Assembly (NCBI RefSeq): GCF_002995845.1
Contig: NZ_PVXP01000005.1
Span: 35,152 to 99,151 of the forward strand
From: Clostridium luticellarii
Lineage (GTDB): Bacteria > Bacillota > Clostridia > Clostridiales > Clostridiaceae
Direction of reading: 5' to 3'
DNA length: 64,000 bases
Shown: in pieces, positions 57,298 to 64,000 of the stretch
Position numbering within the stretch: position 1 is the first letter of the stretch
How the letters are laid out: each line of letters starts with the position of its first letter
Program-made: the position numbers and the translations under genes
Notes under the pieces: generated by a model
Databases searched by the model: none
What the model was told of the DNA's origin: nothing
The model's input: the letters and a program-made list of their open reading frames with translations, nothing else

Positions 57298-57326
57298 AGT
57301 ATATGGTATAAACTTTATTCAGTCAA
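57298..57326 (-). promoter_or_regulatory. Promoter of the corrinoid uptake operon
   Basis: Minus strand TTGACT (57321-57326) and TATACT (57298-57303) with a 17-base spacer, about 45 bases upstream of riboswitch 1. The same box design occurs before riboswitch 2 and the second CoA-transferase gene. Confidence 0.8.
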
Positions 57327-57357
57327 TAGATATACATTTAAACAGATACGACAAAAT

Positions 57358-57387
57358 GGGGAATGTATTTTATAAAATACATTCCCA
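57358..57387 (-). terminator. Perfect palindrome after the second CoA-transferase gene
   Basis: GGGAATGTATTTTATAAAATACATTCCC is described by its arms GGGAATGTATTTTA / TAAAATACATTCCC, a perfect inverted repeat just after the stop codon. The T-run is weak, but the position fits a terminator isolating this gene from riboswitch 1. Confidence 0.65.
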
Positions 57388-57408
57388 AATCATCACAATA
57401 TATATCGT

Positions 57409-58725
57409 CTATTCACAGTATCTGCATTTAAGTCTTTTTTCAAATTCTTCTATAAGCTTATCCCTGAATTTAGGATGGGCAATTTTTATAAGCTCCTTAT
57501 GTCTTTCCCTCAAAGACTTCCCTTTAAGCTGGGCTATCCCATACTCTGTAACTACATACTGTATATCATTTCTGGAAGTTGTCACTGCCTCCCCTTCATT
57601 CAGGAAAGGAACTATTCTCGATATTTTACCGCCTCCTGTAGTGGAAGATATGGCCATAATGGATTTACCTCCTTGGGCCATACTTGCGCCCCTTATAAAG
57701 TCAATCTGCCCTCCCACTCCGCTTATTTGTTTCACACCTATACTTTCGGAAGATATTTGTCCAGTTAAATCAATCTCCACACAGGAATTTATGCACACCA
57801 TTTTATGATTTTTCATAATCACCATGGGATCATTTACATAATCCACAGGATAACATTCAACCATGGGATTGTCATCTACAAACTCATACAGCTTCTTGCT
57901 CCCCATAAGAAAAGTCGTAATTATCTTCCCCCTGTGGATAGTCTTTTTTCTGCTTGTAATGACTCCAGATTCAACCAAATCCACAACCCCGTCAGATATC
58001 ATCTCAGAATGTATCCCCAGGTCCTTCTTATCTTTTAATGCAGACAGCACCGCATCCGGAACAGCACCTATTCCAAGCTGAAGGGTTGAGCCATCTTCTA
58101 TAAGTGATGCACAGTACTCTCCTATTTTTCTCTCCACATCTCCTATCTTAGGAGATGCCATTTCAATTATAGGCTTGGAAATTTCAACTATATAATCTAT
58201 ATCCGAAATGTTTATAAAACAATCTCCCAGAACTCTAGGCATATTTTCATTCACTTCCGCAATCACCAGTTTTGCGCATTCTGCCGCCGGCTTTATATAA
58301 TCATCAGATACTCCAAAGCTGCAAAAGCCATGCTTATCCGGCCTGCTTACCTGAATCAAGGCCACATCTACAGGTATATAATTTTCTCTAAACAGTTTGG
58401 GAACTTCATGAAAAAAACATGGAATATAGTCAGATCTTCCTGAATTGACTGCCTCTCTTGTATTTTTTCCCAGAAACAAAGAAGTGTAATGGATATGATC
58501 TTCCAGTCCTTTCTGTACATATTCGCTTTCAGACATGGAAATCATACTGTATAATTCTACATCTCTATATTTTGTCTTGTTTTCTACCATAGCATGAAGA
58601 AGGGTCAGAGGTTCAGCACAGCCATGTCCAAAAACTACATTATCGCCGGATTTGATTTTAGATACGGCTTCATCAGCACTGACCAATTTATTCTTATACA
58701 AATCTTTAATTTTCATAAAAACCAT
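57409..58725 (-). CDS. Acetyl-CoA hydrolase/4-hydroxybutyrate CoA-transferase family protein (copy B)
   Basis: Family I CoA-transferase of 438 residues, similar to Cat2 of Clostridium kluyveri and AbfT. These enzymes move CoA between acyl-CoAs and free acids such as 4-hydroxybutyrate, using a covalent glutamyl-CoA intermediate. The catalytic glutamate sits in GIHSEMISDGVVDLVESG (about 233). Other motifs are DNVVFGHGCAEPLTLLH (about 30), LIEDGSTLQLGIGAVPDAVL (about 205) and SGVGGQIDFIRGASMAQGGK (about 338). RBS GAAGGAG. It has its own strong promoter without a riboswitch. The exact acid substrate cannot be read from sequence. Confidence 0.9.
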   Translation of the reverse strand: MVFMKIKDLYKNKLVSADEAVSKIKSGDNVVFGHGCAEPLTLLHAMVENKTKYRDVELYSMISMSESEYVQKGLEDHIHYTSLFLGKNTREAVNSGRSDYIPCFFHEVPKLFRENYIPVDVALIQVSRPDKHGFCSFGVSDDYIKPAAECAKLVIAEVNENMPRVLGDCFINISDIDYIVEISKPIIEMASPKIGDVERKIGEYCASLIEDGSTLQLGIGAVPDAVLSALKDKKDLGIHSEMISDGVVDLVESGVITSRKKTIHRGKIITTFLMGSKKLYEFVDDNPMVECYPVDYVNDPMVIMKNHKMVCINSCVEIDLTGQISSESIGVKQISGVGGQIDFIRGASMAQGGKSIMAISSTTGGGKISRIVPFLNEGEAVTTSRNDIQYVVTEYGIAQLKGKSLRERHKELIKIAHPKFRDKLIEEFEKRLKCRYCE

Positions 58726-58756
58726 TTCAACATCACTCCTTCAATATTAGTAAATA

Positions 58757-58785
58757 AGTATAGAATATAAATTTTGACAAGTCAA
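58757..58785 (-). promoter_or_regulatory. Promoter of CoA-transferase copy B
   Basis: Minus strand TTGACT (58780-58785), a 17-base spacer and TATACT (58757-58762), about 30 bases upstream of the start codon. The match to the sigma-A consensus is good. Confidence 0.78.
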
Positions 58786-58850
58786 TAAATATTTAAGAAA
58801 AAATCCATAAAAAGTTATTTACACCTGCGGCAATTCATATCTATTTATTT

Positions 58851-60101
58851 TTATATGATATCCTCTAATAACATTTTACCGGAAATCAGCTTTGAAAGAT
58901 ATATATTTCTTATATTTACAAGATCACTGCACATGGAATTATTTTCGGCCATCTTTTCATATAGTTTTAAAACCAATTTATTAAATTTCATAATTACATT
59001 GTCAGGTGGAATAATAACGGGAATATTTCTCAATTCCCCTAGAGAAATGTACTTCTGACTCTTTCCCATCACTCTGGCTCTTATATAGTTCTTAATTTTA
59101 TCCGAAGACAGATACAGGAAAATAAAAGCCGACATCTCCTCAGCTGCAGATGTCTTTATAAGCCCTATATTTTTTATGGCATAATCTATATATTTATCTT
59201 GGACAAGCAGCGTGTTCCCTATAGTGCCAATCATGGTTATCAAAATATCAAATTTTTCCACCCTGCTTCTCCTGTTGATTTCCCTGAAATCCTCTCTGGA
59301 TATTAATTTCACATTTTTGAACTGAATCCCGTTGTTTTTTATATTTCTGGAGGTTATAAGCTTATATCCTTTTTCTTTTCTCTTAGGTGATTCATGAGTT
59401 CCATCCGTCACATGAACAATATCTTTCATTTTTTCAACTTTCCATCCCCTGGGAATTGAACCGAATTCGGTTTTCTCAAATTCTTCTTTTTTAAATGGTC
59501 CAAAATCTACAAACCAATATTGAAAAATAGTATATGCTATTTCACTCATGATTTTATTCATATCATGGTTGATCTTAATTCTGCTATCCAATGGACAAAG
59601 CATTGAAATGATCTTTTCCTGCTGACCCATAGGCGGTAAATATACTTTTAGGTTCTCGATAATCCCTTTTGTAATGAGGTTGGCAGTGCTTTTTTTACGA
59701 ATCATGGAAAGCAATTTATTTTGTGTTTCATCCCACATTAAAAAATATTTTAGGAAAAGTGGATTCATGATGTTTTTTCTCACCCGTATTACTGAAACAT
59801 GCTGATTTACCCGGCCTCCCACTATATCCTCAGGGACCAGAGTAAATCTCAAATTGGAATTTGCCCTCATATTAATTAATATATCCCCTTCTTCCAGTTT
59901 CACAGTTTTCATTCTTTCAGCTGCATTATATTCAATAAACACAAGTTCCTCATAATTAAAGACATCCCTGCCAATATTCCGGCTTCTTACAAAAGGCACT
60001 CCTGATTTCCCGTAAATTTTTCCGGTATCCTTTACAGCTCCTCCTCTGCTTACCTTAAAACAGATACTGCCAAGTTTAACTTTCCTCCATGAATTTTGCA
60101 T
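58851..60101 (-). CDS. Orphan type I restriction-modification specificity subunit (HsdS)
   Basis: DNA-recognition subunit of type I systems, 416 residues, built of two target recognition domains (about 1-165 and 205-385) each followed by a helical spacer. Typical segments are VPFVRSRNIGRD, EEGDILINMRANSN, LPPMGQQEKIISMLCPLDSRIK and the second copy LITSRNIKNNGIQF, FDILITMIGTIGNTLLVQ, YISLGELRNIPVIIPP. The HsdM and HsdR genes needed for activity are absent nearby. RBS GGAGG precedes the ATG, which overlaps the 70-codon ORF. It lies inside the CoA-transferase cluster, an unusual place. It may add an alternative specificity to an HsdM encoded elsewhere. Confidence 0.9.
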   Translation of the reverse strand: MQNSWRKVKLGSICFKVSRGGAVKDTGKIYGKSGVPFVRSRNIGRDVFNYEELVFIEYNAAERMKTVKLEEGDILINMRANSNLRFTLVPEDIVGGRVNQHVSVIRVRKNIMNPLFLKYFLMWDETQNKLLSMIRKKSTANLITKGIIENLKVYLPPMGQQEKIISMLCPLDSRIKINHDMNKIMSEIAYTIFQYWFVDFGPFKKEEFEKTEFGSIPRGWKVEKMKDIVHVTDGTHESPKRKEKGYKLITSRNIKNNGIQFKNVKLISREDFREINRRSRVEKFDILITMIGTIGNTLLVQDKYIDYAIKNIGLIKTSAAEEMSAFIFLYLSSDKIKNYIRARVMGKSQKYISLGELRNIPVIIPPDNVIMKFNKLVLKLYEKMAENNSMCSDLVNIRNIYLSKLISGKMLLEDII

Positions 60102-60288
60102 GTTTCAATTCCTCCAGGTTATATTTTATCAATATATCCAGCTTGCTGCTCTCCCTCATCTGGGCATATAATTTATCAGTAAGCCTGCCAATTTCATTTC
60201 TAAATGCAATATTTTCAAAATCATGTTTTCCCGTCAGACAGCACTTATCCTGCTCATCTTCAATTTGCTGCAATCTATTTTCCATCAT
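60076..60288 (-). CDS. Small protein, weakly Spo0E-like
   Basis: A 70-residue helical protein (MMENRLQQIEDEQDKCCLTG...) with a C-terminal segment RESSKLDILIKYNLEEL that resembles the SxxLDxLI motif of Spo0E-type aspartyl-phosphate phosphatases. The spacing between the two helices seems short for that family, so this is only a hint. GGAGG lies within the end of CoA-transferase copy A. The gene overlaps that gene by 14 bases and hsdS by 26 bases, so all three should be translated together. Confidence 0.6.
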   Translation of the reverse strand: MMENRLQQIEDEQDKCCLTGKHDFENIAFRNEIGRLTDKLYAQMRESSKLDILIKYNLEELKHAKFMEES

Positions 60289-61627
60289 CTCTGCCTCCTA
60301 AAAGTATTTTTTCATCATAGTAATTACAATTAAACCTATTTTCAAATTCATTTATCAGTTCATCTCTAAATTTTGGATGCGCAATTTTTATAAGTTCCCT
60401 AGCCCTCTTTCTCAATGACTTGCCTCTAAGCTGTGCAATTCCATATTCCGTAATCACATACTGCACATCATTTCTTGAAGTAGTTACCGCTGATCCTCTG
60501 CTTAAAAAAGGTACTATTCTTGATATCGTACCTTTCCTTGCAGTAGACGGTATGGCTATAATTGACTTTCCATCCTCAGCCATACTGGCTCCTCTCATAA
60601 AATCAATCTGTCCCCCAACTCCGCTTATCTGTCTTAGCCCCAAGCTCTCAGCAGATATTTGTCCCATTAGATCTACTTCCACACAGGAATTTATGCACAC
60701 CATTTTATAATTTTTCATAATAACCATAGGATCATTTACATAACTTACAGGATAAGACTCAACCATGGCATTATTATTTACAAAGTTATACAATTTTTTA
60801 GTACCCATTAAAAAAGTCACAACTATTTTCCCCGGATGAAGAGTCTTTTTTTTGTTCGTTATGGCTCCAGACTCCACCAATTCCACAATCCCATCAGATA
60901 TCATCTCAGAATGCACTCCCAGGTCCTTTTTGTCTTTTAGAAATGAAAGCACAGCATCAGGAATTGCCCCTATTCCCAGCTGAAGAGTTGAACCATCTTC
61001 TATGAGTGATGCACAGTACTTTCCTATTTTCCTTTCCACTTCCCCAATTTGGGGAGGCTTCATCTCAACTATAGGCTGTGTATCTTCAACTATATAATCT
61101 ATATCAGAAATGTGTATAAAACAATCTCCCAGAACTCTCGGCATATTTTTATTGACTTCTGCAATCACCACTTTTGCACATTCCGCTGCTGCCTTTATAT
61201 AATCATTGGAAACTCCAAAGCTGCAGAAGCCATGATCGTCAGGCTCACCAACTTGAATCAGCGCCACATCTACAGGTATATATTTTTCTTTGAAAAGTCT
61301 GGGTATTTCATGAAAAAAGCAGGGAATATAGTCAGATCTTCCTGAATTCACCGCTTCTCTTGTATACCTGCCTACAAACAATGAATTATAATGAATGTAT
61401 TTTTCCACTCCTTTCACCGTATATTCACTTCGAGACATTGGTATCATGTGATATAGTTCTATATTCTTATATTTTTCCTTATTCTTTATCAAGAAATGGA
61501 GAAGCATCAGGGGTTCTCCACATCCATGGCCAAAGACTACATTATCACCGGATTTGATTTTTGATATGGCTTCTTCATAACTGACCAATTCGTTTTTATA
61601 TAAATTTTGCAATTCTCCAGCAATCAT
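60275..61627 (-). CDS. Acetyl-CoA hydrolase/4-hydroxybutyrate CoA-transferase family protein (copy A, riboswitch-controlled)
   Basis: Cat2/AbfT-like CoA-transferase of 450 residues, strongly similar to copy B over its whole length. Catalytic glutamate in GVHSEMISDGIVELVESG (about 236). The oxyanion and CoA-binding motifs LQLGIGAIPDAVLSFLKD and SGVGGQIDFMRGASMAEDGK are present. The C-terminus is extended (YYDEKILLGGRDDGK), and this extension also encodes the start of the next gene. RBS AAAGGTGG. It is preceded by promoter, cobalamin riboswitch and terminator, so it should be expressed when cobalamin is scarce. The substrate is unproven. Confidence 0.9.
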   Translation of the reverse strand: MIAGELQNLYKNELVSYEEAISKIKSGDNVVFGHGCGEPLMLLHFLIKNKEKYKNIELYHMIPMSRSEYTVKGVEKYIHYNSLFVGRYTREAVNSGRSDYIPCFFHEIPRLFKEKYIPVDVALIQVGEPDDHGFCSFGVSNDYIKAAAECAKVVIAEVNKNMPRVLGDCFIHISDIDYIVEDTQPIVEMKPPQIGEVERKIGKYCASLIEDGSTLQLGIGAIPDAVLSFLKDKKDLGVHSEMISDGIVELVESGAITNKKKTLHPGKIVVTFLMGTKKLYNFVNNNAMVESYPVSYVNDPMVIMKNYKMVCINSCVEVDLMGQISAESLGLRQISGVGGQIDFMRGASMAEDGKSIIAIPSTARKGTISRIVPFLSRGSAVTTSRNDVQYVITEYGIAQLRGKSLRKRARELIKIAHPKFRDELINEFENRFNCNYYDEKILLGGRDDGK

Positions 61628-61660
61628 TTTAATACCACCTTTATCGGTTTATTCTGTGAA

Positions 61661-61695
61661 AATAAAAAAGAGAATCCACGGGGATCCTCTTTTCC
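61661..61695 (-). terminator. Expression-platform terminator of cobalamin riboswitch 2
   Basis: GAGGATCC CCGT GGATTCTC followed by TTTTTTATTTT in minus orientation, placed between the aptamer and the CoA-transferase RBS. A textbook intrinsic terminator. Confidence 0.92.
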
Positions 61696-61843
61696 TATCT
61701 CAAATACAATTGTACACAAATTAAAATTCACTGCACAACGTAAAGGACATGTGAAATGTTGTTTACGCAACACTTACAACCTCTATCTATGCAATAATCT
61801 GCTCAAATCATGCAATATCTCCCCCTCCGAAAGAATTAACAAC

Positions 61844-62020
61844 ATATTAGGCAGGCTTCCTGGCTCAGATTCATCTTACTACCTTGTCTTCCCGGATTTA
61901 TTTCACCAGTGACATAAATAAGGTTTCATCCTCCATACAGTAACGGTGGGCTGCAGTGTTTGTCACACTTTTCCTTTTAATTGCCATTTTAATGCCATCT
62001 AAAATAGCAACACCTAACAG
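61844..62020 (-). ncRNA. Cobalamin riboswitch 2
   Basis: The minus-strand segment has P1 TGTTAGG (62013-62019) pairing with CCTAATA (61845-61851), AAAAGGAAAAG, CTGCAGCCCACCGTTACTGT, GATGAAACC, GTCACTGG, CCGGGAAGAC and the B12 box GATGAATCTGAGCCAGGAAG with GCCTGCC. It is closely similar to riboswitch 1 through the B12 box, with a longer P2/P3 side arm. It controls CoA-transferase copy A. Confidence 0.96.
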
Positions 62021-62060
62021 TACATATTAAATTTTTACAAAATACTTTTTCTTATTATTC

Positions 62061-62089
62061 AGTATATATCAAAATTTTTTACAGGTCAA
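62061..62089 (-). promoter_or_regulatory. Promoter of the riboswitch 2 transcript
   Basis: Minus strand TTGACC (62084-62089), a 17-base spacer and TATACT (62061-62066), about 41 bases before the aptamer. A small inverted repeat (GGTCAA/TTGACC, 62084-62103) overlaps the -35 box. Confidence 0.78.
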
Positions 62090-62115
62090 TAAAGATCTTG
62101 ACCCGTCTTAAAAAA

Positions 62116-63837
62116 CTAAAGCTTAAAATTGCCTACCATTTCATTTAGTTTTTGAGCAAGTTCAGACTGTTTCTGGGCAGTCAACGCTACCTGGGATACT
62201 GATTTTATAGTATCATTTATATTTTCATCTACAATATTTACACTTTCTCCAGATTCCTGTGATGTCTGTGCCATATTCTGTACAGCTTCAGTAATCTGGC
62301 TGAAAATTACAGTAAGTTGCTGGGACATGCTTGCTATTTTCTCTGACATCTGGCTTATAAACTCAGAATCATTATAGTATTGATTTCCCACTTCTCCCAA
62401 TTCAGCAAACTTGGGATTTACATTTTCATTGATAAATGCCAATATTTCATCGCTGTTGTGGGCTATATTTTTAAAGGCTCCCTGAACTTTTACTATAGTA
62501 TCTTTTATACTGCTTACCGCTTTCGAAGACTCTTCCGCCAGCTTTCTCACTTCTTCCGCCACTACTGCAAATCCTTTTCCATGTTCTCCTGCCCTGGCAG
62601 CTTCTATAGCTGCATTTAAAGCAAGCAGATTGGTCTGCTCTGCAATATCAGCAATGGTATCAGCCATGACTTCTATATTCGAAACCACTTTACCCTCTTC
62701 TATGGCTTTCAACATGTTGCTCTCTTTCTCCCCATAAATCTTCTTAATTTCCTTTATTGATTCCTCTCCTTTTTTCTGAATATCCGTGGCCCTGCTCCTG
62801 GCACCAACAGCCACATCCGTACCTTCAGCAGCATTATTTGAAAGTTCGCTTACACTGGCATCCACTTCCTGCATGGAAGCTGCTATTTCCTCAGATGTGC
62901 TGCTTGTTTCCTGTACACTGTCTGATATCTTGTTTATGGCACTTCCCACATTCTCAGATCTTGCCGACAATTCCTCTGCTGTAGCGGAAAGCTCCTGGCT
63001 GGAAGCACTTAATCCCTGAGAATTTTCAACTATTGTCCCTATAAGCTTTCTTATATTATCCTGGGCTTTCATAAAGGAAGAACATGCTTGTCCTAGCTCA
63101 TCACGACGCCTCACTTCAAATTTATAAGACAGATCATATTGAGAAAATTTTTCCCCCAATTTCTTCATCAGCTGTATAGGCTTATTGAGATCTTTAGAAA
63201 TCAAAAGCCCTATGCCAACGGCTGCTATAAGTCCGATTGCCATGAGAACAATCACATATATCCTATTCATATGGTGAATTAAATGATTGCTTATATCCGC
63301 ATTTTTGGCCATATCCATGTTTAAATTTATCATCTCCGATAAGGTCACCATTATGTATCCTGAACTCCCGTTTTGTGCAAGTTCACTTTCTGCCCTGGCA
63401 AAATCCCCGCCATTGACTATTCCCGTGATTTCATCTATCACACCCATATATTGATCATTTTGAATTTTAAATAAATTCCATTTTGTTTTCGTCTTTTCAT
63501 CTAAATTCAAATTTTGTCCTTCATATTCCTTCATAAATTTTGAAATAGTATTTTTATCGGCTGCAATGTCATTTTCCGCCTCCTGTCTGGCTTCTTCATT
63601 GTCCCTTTGATAATATACCACTTTGAATATGTCGGCCGTTATATTGGACAAGCTGGAATTAATCTCCGAAAGCACATATACATTCTTCAAATTGGTATTG
63701 TACATCTTTTCGGAATTTTCAGCTACTTTCTGCAGTGACATTATCCCAGAAATCCCTACTAATGCGATGAGGAGGGCCATAATTAAAAATGATGTCAATA
63801 ATTTTGTTTTTACCCGCATGTTTTTCAAAAAATTCAT
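62116..63837 (-). CDS. Methyl-accepting chemotaxis protein
   Basis: Transmembrane chemoreceptor of 573 residues. It has a first membrane helix (about 10-32), a four-helix-bundle type sensor domain (about 33-188), a second helix (about 190-213), HAMP (about 214-268) and the cytoplasmic signalling domain (about 300-573). The hairpin tip [21 protein letters not shown] and [19 protein letters not shown] bind CheA/CheW. The ligand is unknown. RBS GGAAGG. No other chemotaxis gene is nearby. Its stop lies about 25 bases upstream of the riboswitch 2 promoter. Confidence 0.95.
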   Translation of the reverse strand: MNFLKNMRVKTKLLTSFLIMALLIALVGISGIMSLQKVAENSEKMYNTNLKNVYVLSEINSSLSNITADIFKVVYYQRDNEEARQEAENDIAADKNTISKFMKEYEGQNLNLDEKTKTKWNLFKIQNDQYMGVIDEITGIVNGGDFARAESELAQNGSSGYIMVTLSEMINLNMDMAKNADISNHLIHHMNRIYVIVLMAIGLIAAVGIGLLISKDLNKPIQLMKKLGEKFSQYDLSYKFEVRRRDELGQACSSFMKAQDNIRKLIGTIVENSQGLSASSQELSATAEELSARSENVGSAINKISDSVQETSSTSEEIAASMQEVDASVSELSNNAAEGTDVAVGARSRATDIQKKGEESIKEIKKIYGEKESNMLKAIEEGKVVSNIEVMADTIADIAEQTNLLALNAAIEAARAGEHGKGFAVVAEEVRKLAEESSKAVSSIKDTIVKVQGAFKNIAHNSDEILAFINENVNPKFAELGEVGNQYYNDSEFISQMSEKIASMSQQLTVIFSQITEAVQNMAQTSQESGESVNIVDENINDTIKSVSQVALTAQKQSELAQKLNEMVGNFKL

Positions 63838-63930
63838 CTTTTCTACCTTCCTTCTTTAGTGTAAAATTTATTACTCAACTTTCGCACATTAAAATAAAGG
63901 CGGAAGCCTGAATTTTTAAGATATAAAGCA

Positions 63931-63996
63931 AAGAAACATTCCTTTTGGTATAATAGAATTGTCAAAAACACCATACCAAGGAAAGGAATGTTTCTT
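63931..63996 (+). repeat. Inverted repeat with promoter box at the right edge (possible mobile-element end)
   Basis: Left arm 63931-63951 (AAGAAACATTCCTTTTGGTAT) and right arm 63973-63996 are inverted copies, matching over 15 bases and again over about 7, with a 3-base insertion. A TATAAT box (63949-63954) lies at the end of the left arm. The plus-strand sequence then opens ATG TTT CTT ATG at 63989 and is cut by the window end. This could be the leader of a transposase gene, but the coding part is not visible. Confidence 0.4.
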
Positions 63997-64000
63997 ATGA

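Noticed and set aside
58851..60101. A complete type I restriction-modification system
   Set aside because: Only the specificity subunit is present. No adenine-methylase (NPPF/Y) or DEAD-box restriction subunit occurs anywhere in the window.

Overview
The window is one continuous stretch of a low-G+C Firmicutes chromosome, most probably a Clostridium sensu stricto species of the C. kluyveri / C. ljungdahlii type. The evidence is the AT-rich sequence, strong AGGAGG ribosome binding sites, sporulation genes (whiA, a sleB-type cortex hydrolase, a ydcC homologue), a split transketolase, and Cat2-type CoA-transferases resembling those of C. kluyveri. I cannot name the species. Nearly all genes are on the minus strand. 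The exceptions are a YgiQ-type radical SAM gene, pssA and a ppx-like/ppk pair. I found no rRNA, tRNA or CRISPR array.

Bases 1-26,200 (read on the minus strand) are conserved housekeeping. A split transketolase is followed by ftsE-ftsX, a C-terminal processing protease, a MinJ-like PDZ membrane protein, uvrB-uvrA, a cell-wall module (FHA protein, FtsW/RodA-type flippase, class B PBP), a YdjM-type membrane protein, uvrC, murB, rapZ-yvcK-whiA, a YtoI-like regulator and dnaE. Bases 26,400-32,900 hold acpS, nnr, a ydcC homologue, alr and mazEF, in much the same order as in Bacillus subtilis, plus a cortex hydrolase. Bases 33,000-34,720 hold an M-box Mg2+ riboswitch controlling a soluble MgtE-like protein with no channel domain. 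Bases 36,700-41,000 are lipid and membrane genes. Bases 41,000-47,100 form a polyphosphate cluster: an HD protein, ppx, a degenerate ppx-like gene and ppk.

The most interesting region is 47,100-62,100. A cobalamin riboswitch at 57,099-57,254 heads a tight operon. It encodes a 1,522-residue surface protein with cell-wall-binding repeats, two alpha/alpha-toroid domains and two DUF4430 domains; a complete ECF transporter (T, fused A-A, S); a membrane-anchored DUF4430 protein; and a secreted toroid protein. An alpha/alpha toroid plus a DUF4430-like beta domain is the architecture of animal intrinsic factor and transcobalamin. I therefore read this as a Gram-positive corrinoid capture and uptake system built from intrinsic-factor-like parts, present in both fused and split form.

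Upstream, a second cobalamin riboswitch (61,844-62,020) with its own promoter and terminator controls a Cat2-like CoA-transferase gene. That gene is translationally coupled to a 70-codon ORF and an orphan HsdS gene. A paralogous CoA-transferase follows, with a similar promoter but no riboswitch. The window closes with a chemoreceptor gene and, at the extreme right edge, an inverted repeat with a promoter-like box and the first codons of a truncated reading frame.
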